Positions 47,497 through 58,397 of a DNA stretch of 64,000 nt are shown here, piece by piece. The position numbers were made by a program, and so were the translations under genes. A model generated the notes under the pieces. That model was not told the origin of the DNA, ran no database searches, and was given only the letters and a program-made list of their open reading frames with translations. This DNA is from Lycorma delicatula (taxonomy: Eukaryota; Arthropoda; Insecta; Hemiptera; Fulgoridae). Numbering within the stretch: position 1 is the first letter of the stretch; each line of letters opens with the position of its first letter. The stretch lies in assembly GCF_047948215.1 (NCBI RefSeq), contig NC_134464.1:31433020-31497019 (forward strand), in the 5' to 3' direction.

Positions 47497-48510
47497 CTAT
47501 TATGGTTGGGGGGGGGGGGGGGTTGACCAAACATAAGAGACCGATTCCAAACATCAAAATAAACAAAAACGTTCATGTGGACAAATGCCCCATTTCGCTT
47601 CATTTTCCCTCTGTCCGCCATTTTGTTTTTTTTTTAATAAAAATTTATTAAGAACGAATTCACTTATTTTATAATATTTGGTGTATTATCATATACCCAT
47701 CATTTTCGACAAAATAAATAAATTTTAAAATATCAAAACAGAGGTCATTTTTTTGGGGGGGGGGGGGGGACTTGATATCGCCATAAAAGCTTGAAGCTTG
47801 TGCGTGGGATATGATATGGAAATGGAATTTTGTAGCCAGTTGAATGCAATATGCCTAACCGGGATTCGAACTCGGGACCTTCAGATGAAAAGCCGAGATG
47901 CTATCATTCCACCATGGAAATCGGCGGAGTGTTAATTTAAAGTTGTTGATCACTGATAGCTCTGTAAATATTAGTTTTATCGATAATATTAAATTTACTA
48001 ATAACAAAAGTATTATTTTTAATTAAATTAGTGAAGAGAGTGAAAACGGGCACAAAATTACCAACTATAATTTTTGAAATCTACTTTCAAATCTACAATT
48101 TCAGCCATATCTAAGCTGTTTATCAAGTGATTTCAACAAATCAAAAGTCATTTTACTTAAATAAATGACTTAAAATTTTGTCTAATTAAATATAATTCGA
48201 TAATACTAATATTTACAGAACTATTAGTGATTGATATTGTTAACTATTACCATTCTGGAATTTTGAAAGGTAAAATTTTCATACTTATTTATTTGGTAAA
48301 AAATATTGTTCGGTGTATACAGACAAAAATTCGTTAAAATGACTCAATCTGCTCTTAAGATATCAATTTTTATTGAAAAAAAACGAAACAAAATGGCGAG
48401 CAGAGGGGAAAATGAAGCGAGATATGCTATTTGTTCACATGAAATTGGTAGTATATTTTGATATCTTGAATCAATCCTAAACGTCTGGCCAACCACCCTC
48501 CCTCGGACAT
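47497..48510. mobile_element. ~1-kb foldback with a SINE and two G15 tracts in one arm
   Basis: Inverted blocks pair the two halves: the left CATTTCGCTTCATTTTCCCT and CCGCCATTTTGTTTT match the right ACAAAATGGCG and AGGGGAAAATGAAGCG. The left CTGTAAATATTAGTTTTATC matches the right GATAATACTAATATTTACAG. The left arm has an extra insert (about 47755-47936) made of a G15 run and an S2 SINE. Two runs of 15 G lie at 47508-47522 and 47755-47769. No coding capacity. Confidence 0.75.
47838..47936 (-). repeat. tRNA-derived SINE, family S2, copy 3
   Basis: The minus strand reads CCGATTTCCATGGTGGAATG, ATAGCATCTCGGCTTTTCAT and CCCGAGTTCGAATCCCGGTT. This is the best-preserved S2 head. Downstream, GGCTACAAAATTCCATTTCC is shared with the copy at 25698. 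Confidence 0.82.
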
Positions 48511-48689
48511 TTTATATATATACACACATATATACGGTGGCGTATTCACCCCCCGTAGGGATAATTAAGGATGAAATTCCTTCGTAGGAATAGTTTATGA
48601 AATTGAAAACCCAGACAATATCAAATTTCCAGTTTTACCAGTCTCACCATCCTTTTTTAATGAATGCCCTTATGGATAGGATAATTAAT

Positions 48690-48765
48690 AAAAACTTCGA
48701 TCTCCGTGGCGGAGTGGTAGCATCTCGGTTTTTCATCCGGAGGTCTTGGGTACGAATCGTGGTGA
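48690..48765 (+). repeat. tRNA-derived SINE, family S2, copy 4
   Basis: GATCTCCGTGGCGGAGTGGT, AGCATCTCGGTTTTTCATCC and GGGTACGAATCGTGGTG. Head only; the following sequence differs from other copies. Confidence 0.78.
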
Positions 48766-48769
48766 ATTA

Positions 48770-49327
48770 ATAAAAAAAATTCCCACCTTTCCAAACAAAT
48801 TCTGCAATTATAAATAAACTAGATTTAGTTTTCTAACAATTCAAATAATAGAATAAATTTACCTATTTATTTATACAAAAACATATTACACACACAGCGG
48901 AACGTGTACACGCAGGAGAGACCATGCATAAAAAAGAGATATATAAAAATGAAACAAAAATAGCCTATACAGTATAAGTTCATAAGCAAATCTTGACATT
49001 ACATCAAACATATTATTACGTTTCAATCTATAAAAACCAGTTTTTTTATACTCTAAAAAATTTATGGCCAAATAATTTGGATGGTGATGGGGCCTCTGTT
49101 GATGGATCTACAGATAAGCTGTTTTATTTTTGGAATATAGAAATCTGTTTATACATTTTTAATTGATGAACCACAGATATCAGAAGATGATACAATGACC
49201 TTGAATTAGAATTCACTCAAGGATTTCTATATTTAAATCAGAAGACATTCCCCAGAGGCACACTATAAGACTAAATAATATAAATAATTGCTAAGACGTG
49301 TTTTATATAAAACTATATGAGAAAGGT
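48770..49327. other. AT-rich stretch, nothing recognised
   Basis: No signal that I can name. Confidence 0.5.
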
Positions 49328-49550
49328 TTCACCATCATTGGATGAATTTATTTGAATTTATGCCCATTAAAAAGGAACTAGTGACAGAGATGTTCGATAG
49401 GATTTATGCCTGAATAACATAACCTATTTTTAACACAACTTTGAGAATAAAATAACTAGGCACAGGAATTTACACGTACTAAATCCTAGTAAAACATTTG
49501 TTTCAGCTAAGACAAACAATTAAACTTTAGGTAAATTTTTTTATATACGT
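49328..49550 (+). repeat. Repeat family D, copy 1
   Basis: Shared with 50187-50400: TTCACCATCA.TGGATG, TTATTTGAATTTATGCCC, GAATAACATAA, AATAAAATAACTAGGCA and GGAATTTACACGTACTAAAT. The two direct copies flank the mariner fragment at 49783. Confidence 0.88.
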
Positions 49551-49782
49551 AGAATAGATTTTTGTAAAGAAAAATTTATTTTGTAATTTTGAACGATCCA
49601 GATTCTTTCTCTAATCACAATTTTTTCTTTCCTGGCATCATAGCTCTATAAACTTTTCTCGACATTTCATGACAAAGGGACGTCAAAAAAAAAAAATTGG
49701 GGGTAATGTATATACGTATGTATATATACGTGCATACTCGTACGTGTATTTACGTACATACGTAGATAATGTATATACGTTG

Positions 49783-50120
49783 TTGCACGACAGTGCCCGT
49801 CCACGCTACTGCTGCCCACGCTACTGAAACGCTCCAGAAACTCAACCTTGAAGTACTGGCTCATCGTCCGTATAGTCCTGATCTTACTCCTTCTGACTAC
49901 CACTTGTTTCGTCCACTCAAAGAGGCAATAAGGGACTGTCGATTTACCTCGGAAGAAACAGTGAAAGAAACGGTGGATTCCTGGCTCGCAGCTCAACCGA
50001 AAGACCTTCTTTTATGAGGGCATCAGGAAGCTTGTGCAACGACTAAGTGTGTTGAAATGCAAGGGGAGTATGTTGAAAAATGATGTACATGTAAGTTTCC
50101 TATTTCTATTGCATTAAAAT
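49783..50120 (+). mobile_element. Mariner transposase C-terminal fragment
   Basis: Reads VHATAAHATETLQKLNLEVL, AHRPYSPDLTPSDYHLFRPL, KEAIRDCRFTSEETVKETVD and SWLAAQPKDLL; in another frame FYEGIRKLVQR follows. The third catalytic Asp (PSDYHLF) is present; the second (HDNAxxH) is destroyed. Classic mariner rather than the QQDGAPP type seen elsewhere here. Confidence 0.9.
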
Positions 50121-50186
50121 TTATAACTACATTGCGGATAATAATTGACTTAACCTCGTAAATCATCCTTGTAATCCATTCCTTGT

Positions 50187-50400
50187 TCACCATCACTGGA
50201 TGTATTTATTTGAATTTATGCCCGTAAAAAAGGAATTTGTGACAAACATGTTTGTTAGGATTTTACCGTGAATAACATAATCTATTTTTAACACAACCTG
50301 GAGAATAAAATAACTAGGCATAGGAATTTACACGTACTAAATTCTAGTAAAATTGTTGTTTCAGGTAAGATTGAACCTTTAGATAAAATTTTTTTAAGTA
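50187..50400 (+). repeat. Repeat family D, copy 2
   Basis: Direct copy of 49328-49550 with scattered differences. A third, inverted fragment is at about 53225-53320. Confidence 0.88.
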
Positions 50401-50418
50401 ATTTTTGTTTTTTTTTTA

Positions 50419-51060
50419 AGTAAAGGAAGTATTGTGAAGTCGAAAAATTTCGGTTTCAGGTTTCAACGGAAATATCCAATCTGAGCATCCCTGAATGTAT
50501 TTTGACTAGTTTAGGCGTGATATGTATGTACGTATGTATCTCGCATAACTCAAAAACGATTAGCCGTAGGATGTTGAAATTTTCGCTTTAGGACTGTTGT
50601 AACATCTAGTTGTGTACCTCCCCTTTTGATTGCAATCGACTGGACTAAAATTGTCCAAAAATCTAAAATCCAAACAAAAATTGGATTTAAACTTTTTCTT
50701 AACTGTAGTAATACGCCCTCATTATGAGCTTTTCAATGACATATCATAAGTGGTACTTATTTTCATTGGTTCCAGTGTTATAGCCAAATAAAATTATAAT
50801 TAATGAAATATTTGGATCAACGGGAAGGCATAAGGAAGGAATTTTTTTTAAATTTTAATATATTGATTTATTAATTTATTAACCTCTGACTGTAAAAAGA
50901 TTTTTACGATAAATAATAATTCAATAATAACAATAAAAAAATGGAAAAAATCAGAAGTTATTATTAAAATAAAATTTTATGTATTTTCACTTAAACAAAA
51001 TGTGTATATTAATTTAATAGGCGTACAAGGAAGTCATACGGTGTCCACATCAGGTTTTTT
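50419..51060 (+). repeat. Repeat family A, copy 4 (5'-truncated)
   Basis: Begins at AGTAAAGGAAGTATTGTGA, lacking the CTTCCTTGTACG start. Contains CTCAAAAACGATTAGCCGTA and ends GCGTACAAGGAAGTCATACG, GTGTCCACATCAGG. Confidence 0.87.
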
Positions 51061-51063
51061 ATG

Positions 51064-51352
51064 TCTTCCTTGGCATAGTAGTATGCCCCAAGTTACCCCC
51101 CCCCCCACAAAATAAGACTATATTAGGCAATATTAGGGATAGGGGAGTCGATGAAAATTTAAAAATATTAATTATTTAAAACATTTTTTCTTTATTTAAA
51201 CTTTTACTGATATTACAATAAAATTTGATCATCATGCACTCCCATCTCCAAAACTGAAATTCTAGGTAATTTTTTCATGTATCATTATTTGTCCATCATA
51301 TAAGAATAAATAACCAATACCAGGAAAGTATTAAAACTTTGTCGTCAGCTTT
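51064..51352 (-). repeat. Repeat family C, copy 3 (inverted)
   Basis: The minus strand reads AGTTTTAATACTTTCCTGGT, TTATTTATTCTTATATGATG, AATGATACATGAAAAAATTA, CCTAGAATTTCAGTTTTGGA and a C11/G11 tract. It abuts family A copy 4. Confidence 0.78.
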
Positions 51353-51525
51353 TTCTAAAAATTACACGCAGCGGATGATTTTTAGTAAAATCTGTTAAAC
51401 AAAACAGACATTTTTAAAAATGTTTAAAAAATATTTCTCGCAACTTTGACTCAACATTTTCATGCCGAAAAAGAAATTACGGGTAATACAGCTTGTAACA
51501 TTCTACTTGTATTTTAAACGATAAT

Positions 51526-52347
51526 ATACAGCATGATTCAGGAGGATAGGGCAATACTTTGACAACTCATTCTAGATGCTAAAAATAAAAAAAAGTTCAT
51601 GTAACATAGGTCCGAAAACGCTTCGATATCGAGTTATACAGGTTGAAAGATTTCCCCCGAGTTTCAGTTCCTCCGGGTAAATTTAGGCTTTCTGAAATTC
51701 TGGGAAGGTCAGTCAATTAAGGGGCAAATTCAATTGTTTCTTATGGTTTTTGAGCTGGGAAATCGAAAAAATAGGTCCCAGAACTATATCTCTCTTAGTT
51801 TCTAAGATATCTCATGTAAAATAAGGTCAAAAACATATTTTTTTACGTTTGACGTACAATAACGTTGTTAAATTGGCAATAAATCATACATTTTTTAAAC
51901 ATAAATTGTAGAGAATTTAATTATAAGTAGATTGATCTAAATAATGTCAACAGAAAACAAATAAAATTTTAAACAAGTCGATTCTTATTAACAACAAAAC
52001 AGATTAATTTTTAACAGATTGAAAAAACTTTTTCGTTTTTCGTACAGTAGAAAGTAACTGGAAGAAGAAAGAATACTTACTGTTTTTTTATGATGATTAT
52101 AAAATGCTGCTTACAAATAGTAGTATTTCATGCGGTTTAATAACTTTAAAAAATGCCACTGTTGTGTTCAATGCACTTTTCAACGCCTTAATTTACCCGG
52201 AGGAACTGAAAGGGCGAAATCTTTCATCCTGTATAACTTGCTAACGAAGCGTTTTCGGGCCTATGTTTATATGAACTTTTTTCTAATTTTTAGCCTCTAG
52301 AATGAGTTGTCAAAGTATTGCCTTATCCTTCTGAATCACTCTGTATA
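51526..52347. mobile_element. Internally deleted element with long inverted ends
   Basis: The left end TACAGCATGATTCAGGAGGA and the right end (inverted) TACAGAGTGATTCAGAAGGA begin arms of about 160 bp, with shared blocks ATACTTTGACAACTCATTCT and CCGAAAACGCTTCG. TA flanks both ends. The left half continues into sequence resembling the ~0.48-kb arms of 42036-43742 (TACAATAACGTTGTTAAATT). No transposase remains: a MITE-like derivative. Confidence 0.85.
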
Positions 52348-53224
52348 AAAACTTTATAGACGTAATTTATCAAATTAAGATCACAGTTAACAAGCAAAAA
52401 ATGAAATTTTTTTTTATAATTAGGTCCATTATATTAGTAAAGTTATTAATTGATATCACATTTATTAATTAACTTGTACCAACTAATCATTTAATTACAG
52501 TTATAACTACTATTTGATGATATTATAAAGTAATTTTTTAATTAAGAGAAATTTTGAAGACTTCTTTTTTAATTCGTAAGTAATGCTGTTATTTTTATAA
52601 CTCAAACTTTTTAAATTACCGTAAATGAAATGGATCCTCTTTAAGGTAACTATTTAATTGAACTAGGAAATTTCGAAATACAAGTACATTTATTAAGCGT
52701 ACTTTTTATTTACGATTATTTATAGAATTAAATGACCGTTATCAATAATTAATATTATATACCACTATTTTGATCCAAATGGATTTTTATAGTAGGCTTA
52801 GTAACTTGAGACATTTTTATGAATCATTTAACAATAGTAAAATATCAATAAAAAGAAAATACGTTCGAATAATATTCATAAATTATTTTTAAAATAACTT
52901 TCTTTTTTTGTTACTGTTATTATAAAATTTATAATGCTCTGTTATATTATGAAATTACTCACAAAATATCCAAATCTTATTCACGTTTTCTCTGCAACTA
53001 AAATACACTTTTTAATTGATTTAATCAAAATATTTAAAATGTATGATTAGTTTAACAGAACCTTTTATGAACTTTTATTACATAAATTCCATATTTTATT
53101 ATTATTATTATTTAAATGTATGTAATTTATTATAACATACATTATTTTCCCAGACTAAAATTTTATATAAGGCTGTAATGTTTGTCCTATTAATTTTTGT
53201 TATCGTTAACACGGGACGGGTTTG
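52348..53224. other. AT-rich stretch, nothing recognised
   Basis: No signal that I can name. Confidence 0.5.
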
Positions 53225-53320
53225 GAAAAACAGGCATAACCAGGATTTAAATCATGTAAATGCTATGCCTAGCTATTTTATATTCTCCAAGTTTTTTTAA
53301 CAGATACAATTTTTTTTAAT
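53225..53320 (-). repeat. Repeat family D, inverted fragment
   Basis: The minus strand contains CTTGGAGAATATAAAATAGC, TAGGCATAGCATTTACATGA and TTTAAATCCTGG, matching the middle of 49328-49550. Confidence 0.65.
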
Positions 53321-53837
53321 GGAAATAAATGTAAATAAATAGAGCAAATAAAAGAAAAACATTTTTACTTTAATTTAATGTGAAACTAATCTTAATAATT
53401 ATTTATACTTATTTATTCCTACAGCGTCCAGGTCTAGGAAACGTCTTTTAATTATTTACATGGAAATCCGAGAAGGATTTCGTTCCACGAACATTATAAC
53501 ATCTTTGGAGACCATTGGTTCATCAGAAAAAAATTCCTTTATATTCAGATTTCAATACTCCATAGTTAAAAAAAAAAATCTTTAGATTTAGTGAGAGATA
53601 CCAATATTGTTTCATCAGTTTTCATAAATATTTGGCAATAAATCTATTCCACAATAAAGAAACTAGTTTTTACAACCTAAAACATAATAATTCTTGATAC
53701 AGATTATACAGATAATATACAAATTTTCTTCTGAACTTATATAGGCTATTTATTTGTGGTTTTTAAATGTCCCTTTTATGTTCCCAGTTTCTCTTGTGAA
53801 CCTGTGTTTAATATATATATAAACCAAATCACCTGTA

Positions 53838-54350
53838 CATAACGAAAAAGTTTTTTCAATCTGTTAAAAATTAATCTGTTTTGTTGTTAATAAAGTCGAC
53901 ATGTTTAAAATTTTATTTGTTTTCTGTTGACATTATTTAGATCAATCATCATATAATTAAATTCTTTACAATTTATGTTTAAAAAATGCATGATTTATTG
54001 CCAATTTAACAACGTTATTGTACGTCAAATGTAACAAAAAGTTTTTTGACCCTATTATTGGCGTTTTACATGAAATATCTTAGAAACTAAGAGAGATACA
54101 GTTCTGGGACCTATTTTTTTTCGATTTCCCAGCTCAAAAACTATAAGAAACAATTGAATTGGCCCCTTAATTTACCTTCCCAGAATTTCAGAAAGCCTTA
54201 ATTTATCCGGAGGAACTGAAACTCGGGCGAAATCTTTCATCCTGTATAACTCGCTAACGAAGCGTTTTCGGGCCTATGTTTATATGAACTTTTTTCTCAT
54301 TTTTAGCCTCTAGAATGAGTTGTCAAAGTATTGCCCTATACTCCTGAATC

Positions 54351-54354
<4 letters not shown>
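53838..54354 (-). mobile_element. Solo long terminal arm of the 51.5-kb element family
   Basis: The reverse complement matches the left ~500 bp of 51526-52347 block by block (GACAACTCATTCTAGAGG, CCGAAAACGCTTCG, GAAACAATTGAATTGGCCCC read on plus, TTAACAGATTGAAAAAACTT). It ends at a TA repeat with GAATCACCCTATA. Confidence 0.85.

Positions 54355-54404
<50 letters not shown>
54354..54404. repeat. (TA)n between two converging transposon ends
   Basis: About 25 TA units bounded on the left by GAATCACCC and on the right by its exact inverted copy GGGTGATTC. Confidence 0.97.
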
Positions 54405-54408
<4 letters not shown>

Positions 54409-55032
54409 GATTCGTATTTATTGTAAATAAAAAATCCTCAAGCTAACGTTATTGGTTAAATCCTAACCAATATAACGACCATTTTATTATATTTTTTACA
54501 ACTGTTTTAAAAATCAGCCTATAGTATACCCCCAAAGTAATGACATACCGAATATTAGATCGTTTCGAGATACGAGCGTATACTACATTTCATTTCTCTT
54601 TGTTTAACCAATTAAAAGATTATTTAAGAAATGCTATCTATACTTTGTTAACATCTGGTATATACAGTATTCGTAATGAATTGTTCCTTTAAATTAATCA
54701 GTTTCTATATTTTTTCAGCCTTTCTTATGACCGTGACGCATAATACCATCAAGTAATAAAAAAAAAAACAATCTCTCAGAGCGTTGAACATTACTCATGC
54801 CATGAGCATTATCTAATAAATGCTTGTACGTAATTATTCTAAAAGGAACAGTTGCTCTCTGAGAGTAATGATATTAATTACATAACCAATCCTTTGTAGA
54901 ACAGAATGAATATATCAATTGTAGGACTGAATACCGCTTGTATTCGGAGGGTTGATATATCATATATTTAAACTCAAAGAAAAAGGCCAGAGGAAACCAA
55001 TTAATTTTTCAATTTTCCCAATAAGTCTGGCT
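54405..55032. other. Transposon end followed by AT-rich sequence
   Basis: GGGTGATTCGTATTTATTG at the start looks like a terminal repeat. No second end or coding part was found. Confidence 0.45.
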
Positions 55033-55316
55033 TCCCTTTTTCTCTTTAGCCTCCGGAACCATCGTAAGGTACTATTACTTCACAGGATGAATAAGGATAA
55101 TATGTATGAATGCAATGAAATATAGTCTTGTACAGTCACAGGTCTACCATTCCTGAAAAGTGTGATTAATTGAAACCCAACCATCAAAGAACACCGGTAT
55201 CCACGAACTAGTATTCAAATCCGTATAAAAGTAACTGCCTTTACTAGGAATTGAACGTTAGAACTCTCGACTTTGAAATCTGCTGTTGTGATTTAATTAG
55301 ACCAGCCCGGTGGGCT
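55033..55316 (-). repeat. tRNA-derived SINE, family S1, copy on minus strand
   Basis: Plus-strand CTCTTTAGCCTCCGGAACCA to AGACCAGCCCGGTGGGCT; inverted it gives the S1 head, CAATTAATCACAC and the usual tail. More diverged than the other copies and without a clear target-site duplication, so older. Confidence 0.9.
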
Positions 55317-55757
55317 AGTGATCTAGTCTACCGGACTCTGGGCCAGTCCAAGGCTGGTATAGCTTTTAGTAACGGAAATGACTGTGCCACATTTCAGGTG
55401 ATTTAAATTTAAATTCATACCTAGTATCTTAACAGTTTCGTGAAGACTTCTTACAAAAATAGTTTATTTAATATAGTATAGTTTATTTAATATAGTATCT
55501 ATTCACATTAAAAAGAAGCTGTAAATTTAAATTCAGTTTTGTTTTTATTATTATTATCTAAGGAAACGTTTTACCACCTTTGAATTAACATAAAAAAACA
55601 AAAAAAAACAGGTGTAACGTCATTTCCCAATACAAAAAGATGTTCATAAATAAGGTGGTGGAAAAGAAGCCAAGCGATTTAAAAAATGCAAAACCTTTTC
55701 ATTTTAATTGATTTTATTTATTTTTTTCAGACCTTATAAAGGAAATGTGGGAAATTA
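55317..55757. other. Stretch between SINE and transposase relic
   Basis: AT-rich; presumably partly the 5' region of the following mariner-like element, but no terminal repeat was found. Confidence 0.4.
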
Positions 55758-56624
55758 ATGATGGAAAGATTCACATCTGCTCAGCGAAAGAAAATCATAG
55801 AAATCTATTTTGAAAATCAAATAGAGACTCAAGGAATTTATTGCCGTCATATCAATATAAGAAATACATCCTCCGCTTACATGATTAGGTATTTAGTGGA
55901 ACCTTTCGGTAGCAGGGTTAAGTAAGGGATACGCCAAAATCCGGAAGACCACAAACAACCCGAACTGAAGAGAACATTCTACGAGTACGAGAGTTTGAGG
56001 GTACGCCTAAATTATGCCGTAATATTTTAAGAATTGGCAAGAGAAAATAGAAATTTCAAGTAAAATTTGATGAGTTACAAAGCCCACTTTCATGGGCTTT
56101 GTAACGAACAAAATTGATGAATATAGGAACTGAAAATCCAATGATTATTCACCAGAGAGAATTACATCTACTTAAATGCAAAGTCTGGTACGGTATAACA
56201 AAAGATTATTAGGTAATTTTTTTTGAAGATAATGATAAAAATGCTGTAAATGTTGAGCGATACATGATTAAAACTTCTCTCTGCGACCTACTTTTGCTGA
56301 CAATCAAATGATGTAGTCCCAACAAGATAGAACCACTGCACATACGGTCAGACTCAGTATGTAACTATTAAGAGAGATTTTTGAGGAACAGATAATTTCA
56401 AGAATTCTGCAATCAATTGGCTTCCTCGTTCGCCAGTATTAACAACCCCAGATTATTTGCTCTGGGGATATCTAAACAACAAAATTTATTAATAAGCCGA
56501 AGACCATTCAACAATTAAAATCAATATTCCAGCTGAAACTGAAGAAGCCCTAACTCCGAATGTTTTAAGCGACGTCATGGAAAACTCTCTAGAAATTGCA
56601 AAACGAAATAAATTAACAATTTAA
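55758..56624 (+). mobile_element. Mariner-like transposase relic, nearly full length
   Basis: Starts MMERFTSAQRKKIIEIYFEN, then INIRNTSSAYMIRYLVEPFG (helix-turn-helix region), ELARENRNF, NIGTENP, IHQRELHLLKCKVWYGI-like sequence, SQQDRTTAHTVRLSM-like sequence, WLPRSPVLTTPDYLLWGYL, and a C-terminus IAKRNKLTI at the stop. Second and third catalytic Asp are readable (QQD, TPDY). The first motif is rearranged by a 7-nt insertion forming a hairpin (56074-56105). Several frameshifts. Confidence 0.87.
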
Positions 56625-56672
56625 AATTTTTCTTTGTCACTCGATTTGGAAAAGGTATAACAATAAGGAATA

Positions 56673-56988
56673 TATACGGAATTATTCAAAATTGTACGAA
56701 AATCTCTTGGGAGATGATTCTACAGCAAAACAAGAAAAATTTTCATATAAACATACGTCAGAAAACGGTTGTTCAGCGAGTTTCGGCTCGCGAAATAAAA
56801 TCTTTGTATCCCAAGAATTTTAGTACGATTTAATTTCACAGATGGAGCAGAAAACAGGGCTAACTATTTCGCAAGCCGAAATTCGCTAACGAATCTGACT
56901 AACGTTTATGTGAACTTTTTTACTTATTTTTGTCTACAGAATCATCTCCCAAGAGATTGCCGTGCAATTTGGAATCATTCTGTATATA
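56673..56988. mobile_element. ~0.3-kb MITE-like element with long inverted ends
   Basis: Left arm 56673-56800 and right arm 56866-56988. Shared blocks: TCTCTTGGGAGATGATTCT, TTCA(T/C)ATAAAC and GAATTTCGGCTTGCGAAATA in inverted form. Ends GGAATTATTC / GAATCATTC resemble other GGGTGATTC-type ends here. Confidence 0.85.
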
Positions 56989-56994
56989 TTTTGT

Positions 56995-57420
56995 CATCAA
57001 TCAGTTGACTAGTTTGATGGTATTTTCTATTCCATTCTGTTTTATATTAAACTTTTAATTATATTTACAACTTCATGCATTCTCAACTATTATATTTCCA
57101 ATCTTGTATTATTTCTTTCATTCTTGTATTTCTCTTTTCGTATATTATATTTCAAATCTCTGAGATTTTTATCAACACGTCCTCTACTACTAAATTAACT
57201 GCATCTGAACATCTTCATACATAGTTTATCGATCTAATTCATCTCTTTTCAACATTGAGCCACAAATTTCTTTTCTCTCTTACCTGTCAGAGCTTTTTTA
57301 TTATTTTAAGACCTTTTTATTTTGAATATTTTCGACAAACCTAATTTTCATTATTCTTCGTTAACATTACATTTAATTTTCTTCATATTTTTTTTTATCG
57401 TCTATGGTTCATTAAAATGA
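56995..57420 (-). mobile_element. LINE 3' tail fragment
   Basis: Plus-strand GTCATCAATCAGTTGACTAG, TTTGATGG is a variant of the tail seen at 2270-2300 (CATTTGACTGGTTTGATGC). The following TCCATTCTGTTTTATATTAA and AACACGTCCTCTACTACTAA fit a LINE 3' region I recall from insects. No protein blocks are readable. Confidence 0.5.
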
Positions 57421-58397
57421 ACCGGAACTGGAAAGACAATTTTTTTCTGGAACTTATAAATTTTAAAATATTATATTTTTAATTTAAAAAAAAATTGAAT
57501 CCTTTCATCAATGGAATCAATATTACCTTAAATTTGTTATACGATAAACTATTACTGATTTGAACATATATGATTTACGTATTAACTGTCAAGATTAATT
57601 TCATGTAATTAAACCAAGGAATTCTCATTAAAAAAAAAACTGACCAATGAATCTATGTATTAAAAACGCCATATATTACATGGGAAACGTGGTCAAAAAA
57701 TGTATTAATCAATATATACATAAAAGAGACAAAGTAATAAAAGTTAAAATACTAACATAGAAACAAATTAATTCTAAATAAAATAATATACTTAAAAAGA
57801 ATAATAATACAGAAACAAGTCTTTTGTATCAAATATAAAAAAATGAATCTATGTTATTAGTTTTTTATTTAATAAAAAAATAAAAACAATAAAATAATGG
57901 AGGCGATGTAATGGATTGAAATAAAACAAAGGGTTCGATGAGTAGGTGATGGGAAAATTATACTAGTTTTTAACCGCAGGCAATTACAGAACAGTATAAG
58001 GTAAGTGCAACAATACATAGCCTTTTACGTATAAGGAAGATTCTATTGGAGTAAAAAAAAAAGATAGTAATAATAATATTACTAAAAGAAAAACAGGGCG
58101 TGGGAGTATTGAATTAATGACTATGGGAATTTGTATCTTAAGTACATATAATTAATAATAAAATAACAGTAATAAATATGATTATGTTACATACACATCA
58201 AAGGTAATAATTTATAAATGAAAATTTAAGTTAACCAAAGAAACAAAGGCTTTATTATAACTAGGGTGGGACAAATATACTGCATTATTTCATAATCAAC
58301 GATAAACAAGCGAGTAATGCCTAGCTTACACTATAGATGACTACTTTGATAATATTTTGGTGAAAATAAGGAACAAATCACTGGATACAACAGGACT
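57421..58397. other. AT-rich stretch, nothing recognised
   Basis: No signal that I can name. Confidence 0.5.

Noticed and set aside
47838..47936. Possible functional tRNA gene on the minus strand
   Set aside because: A and B boxes are present but stems do not pair as a cloverleaf, and several diverged copies with different tails exist, so it is a SINE head.
49328..50400. LTR retrotransposon (direct repeats with internal region)
   Set aside because: The repeats lack TG...CA ends, primer-binding site and polypurine tract, and the inside is a mariner fragment.
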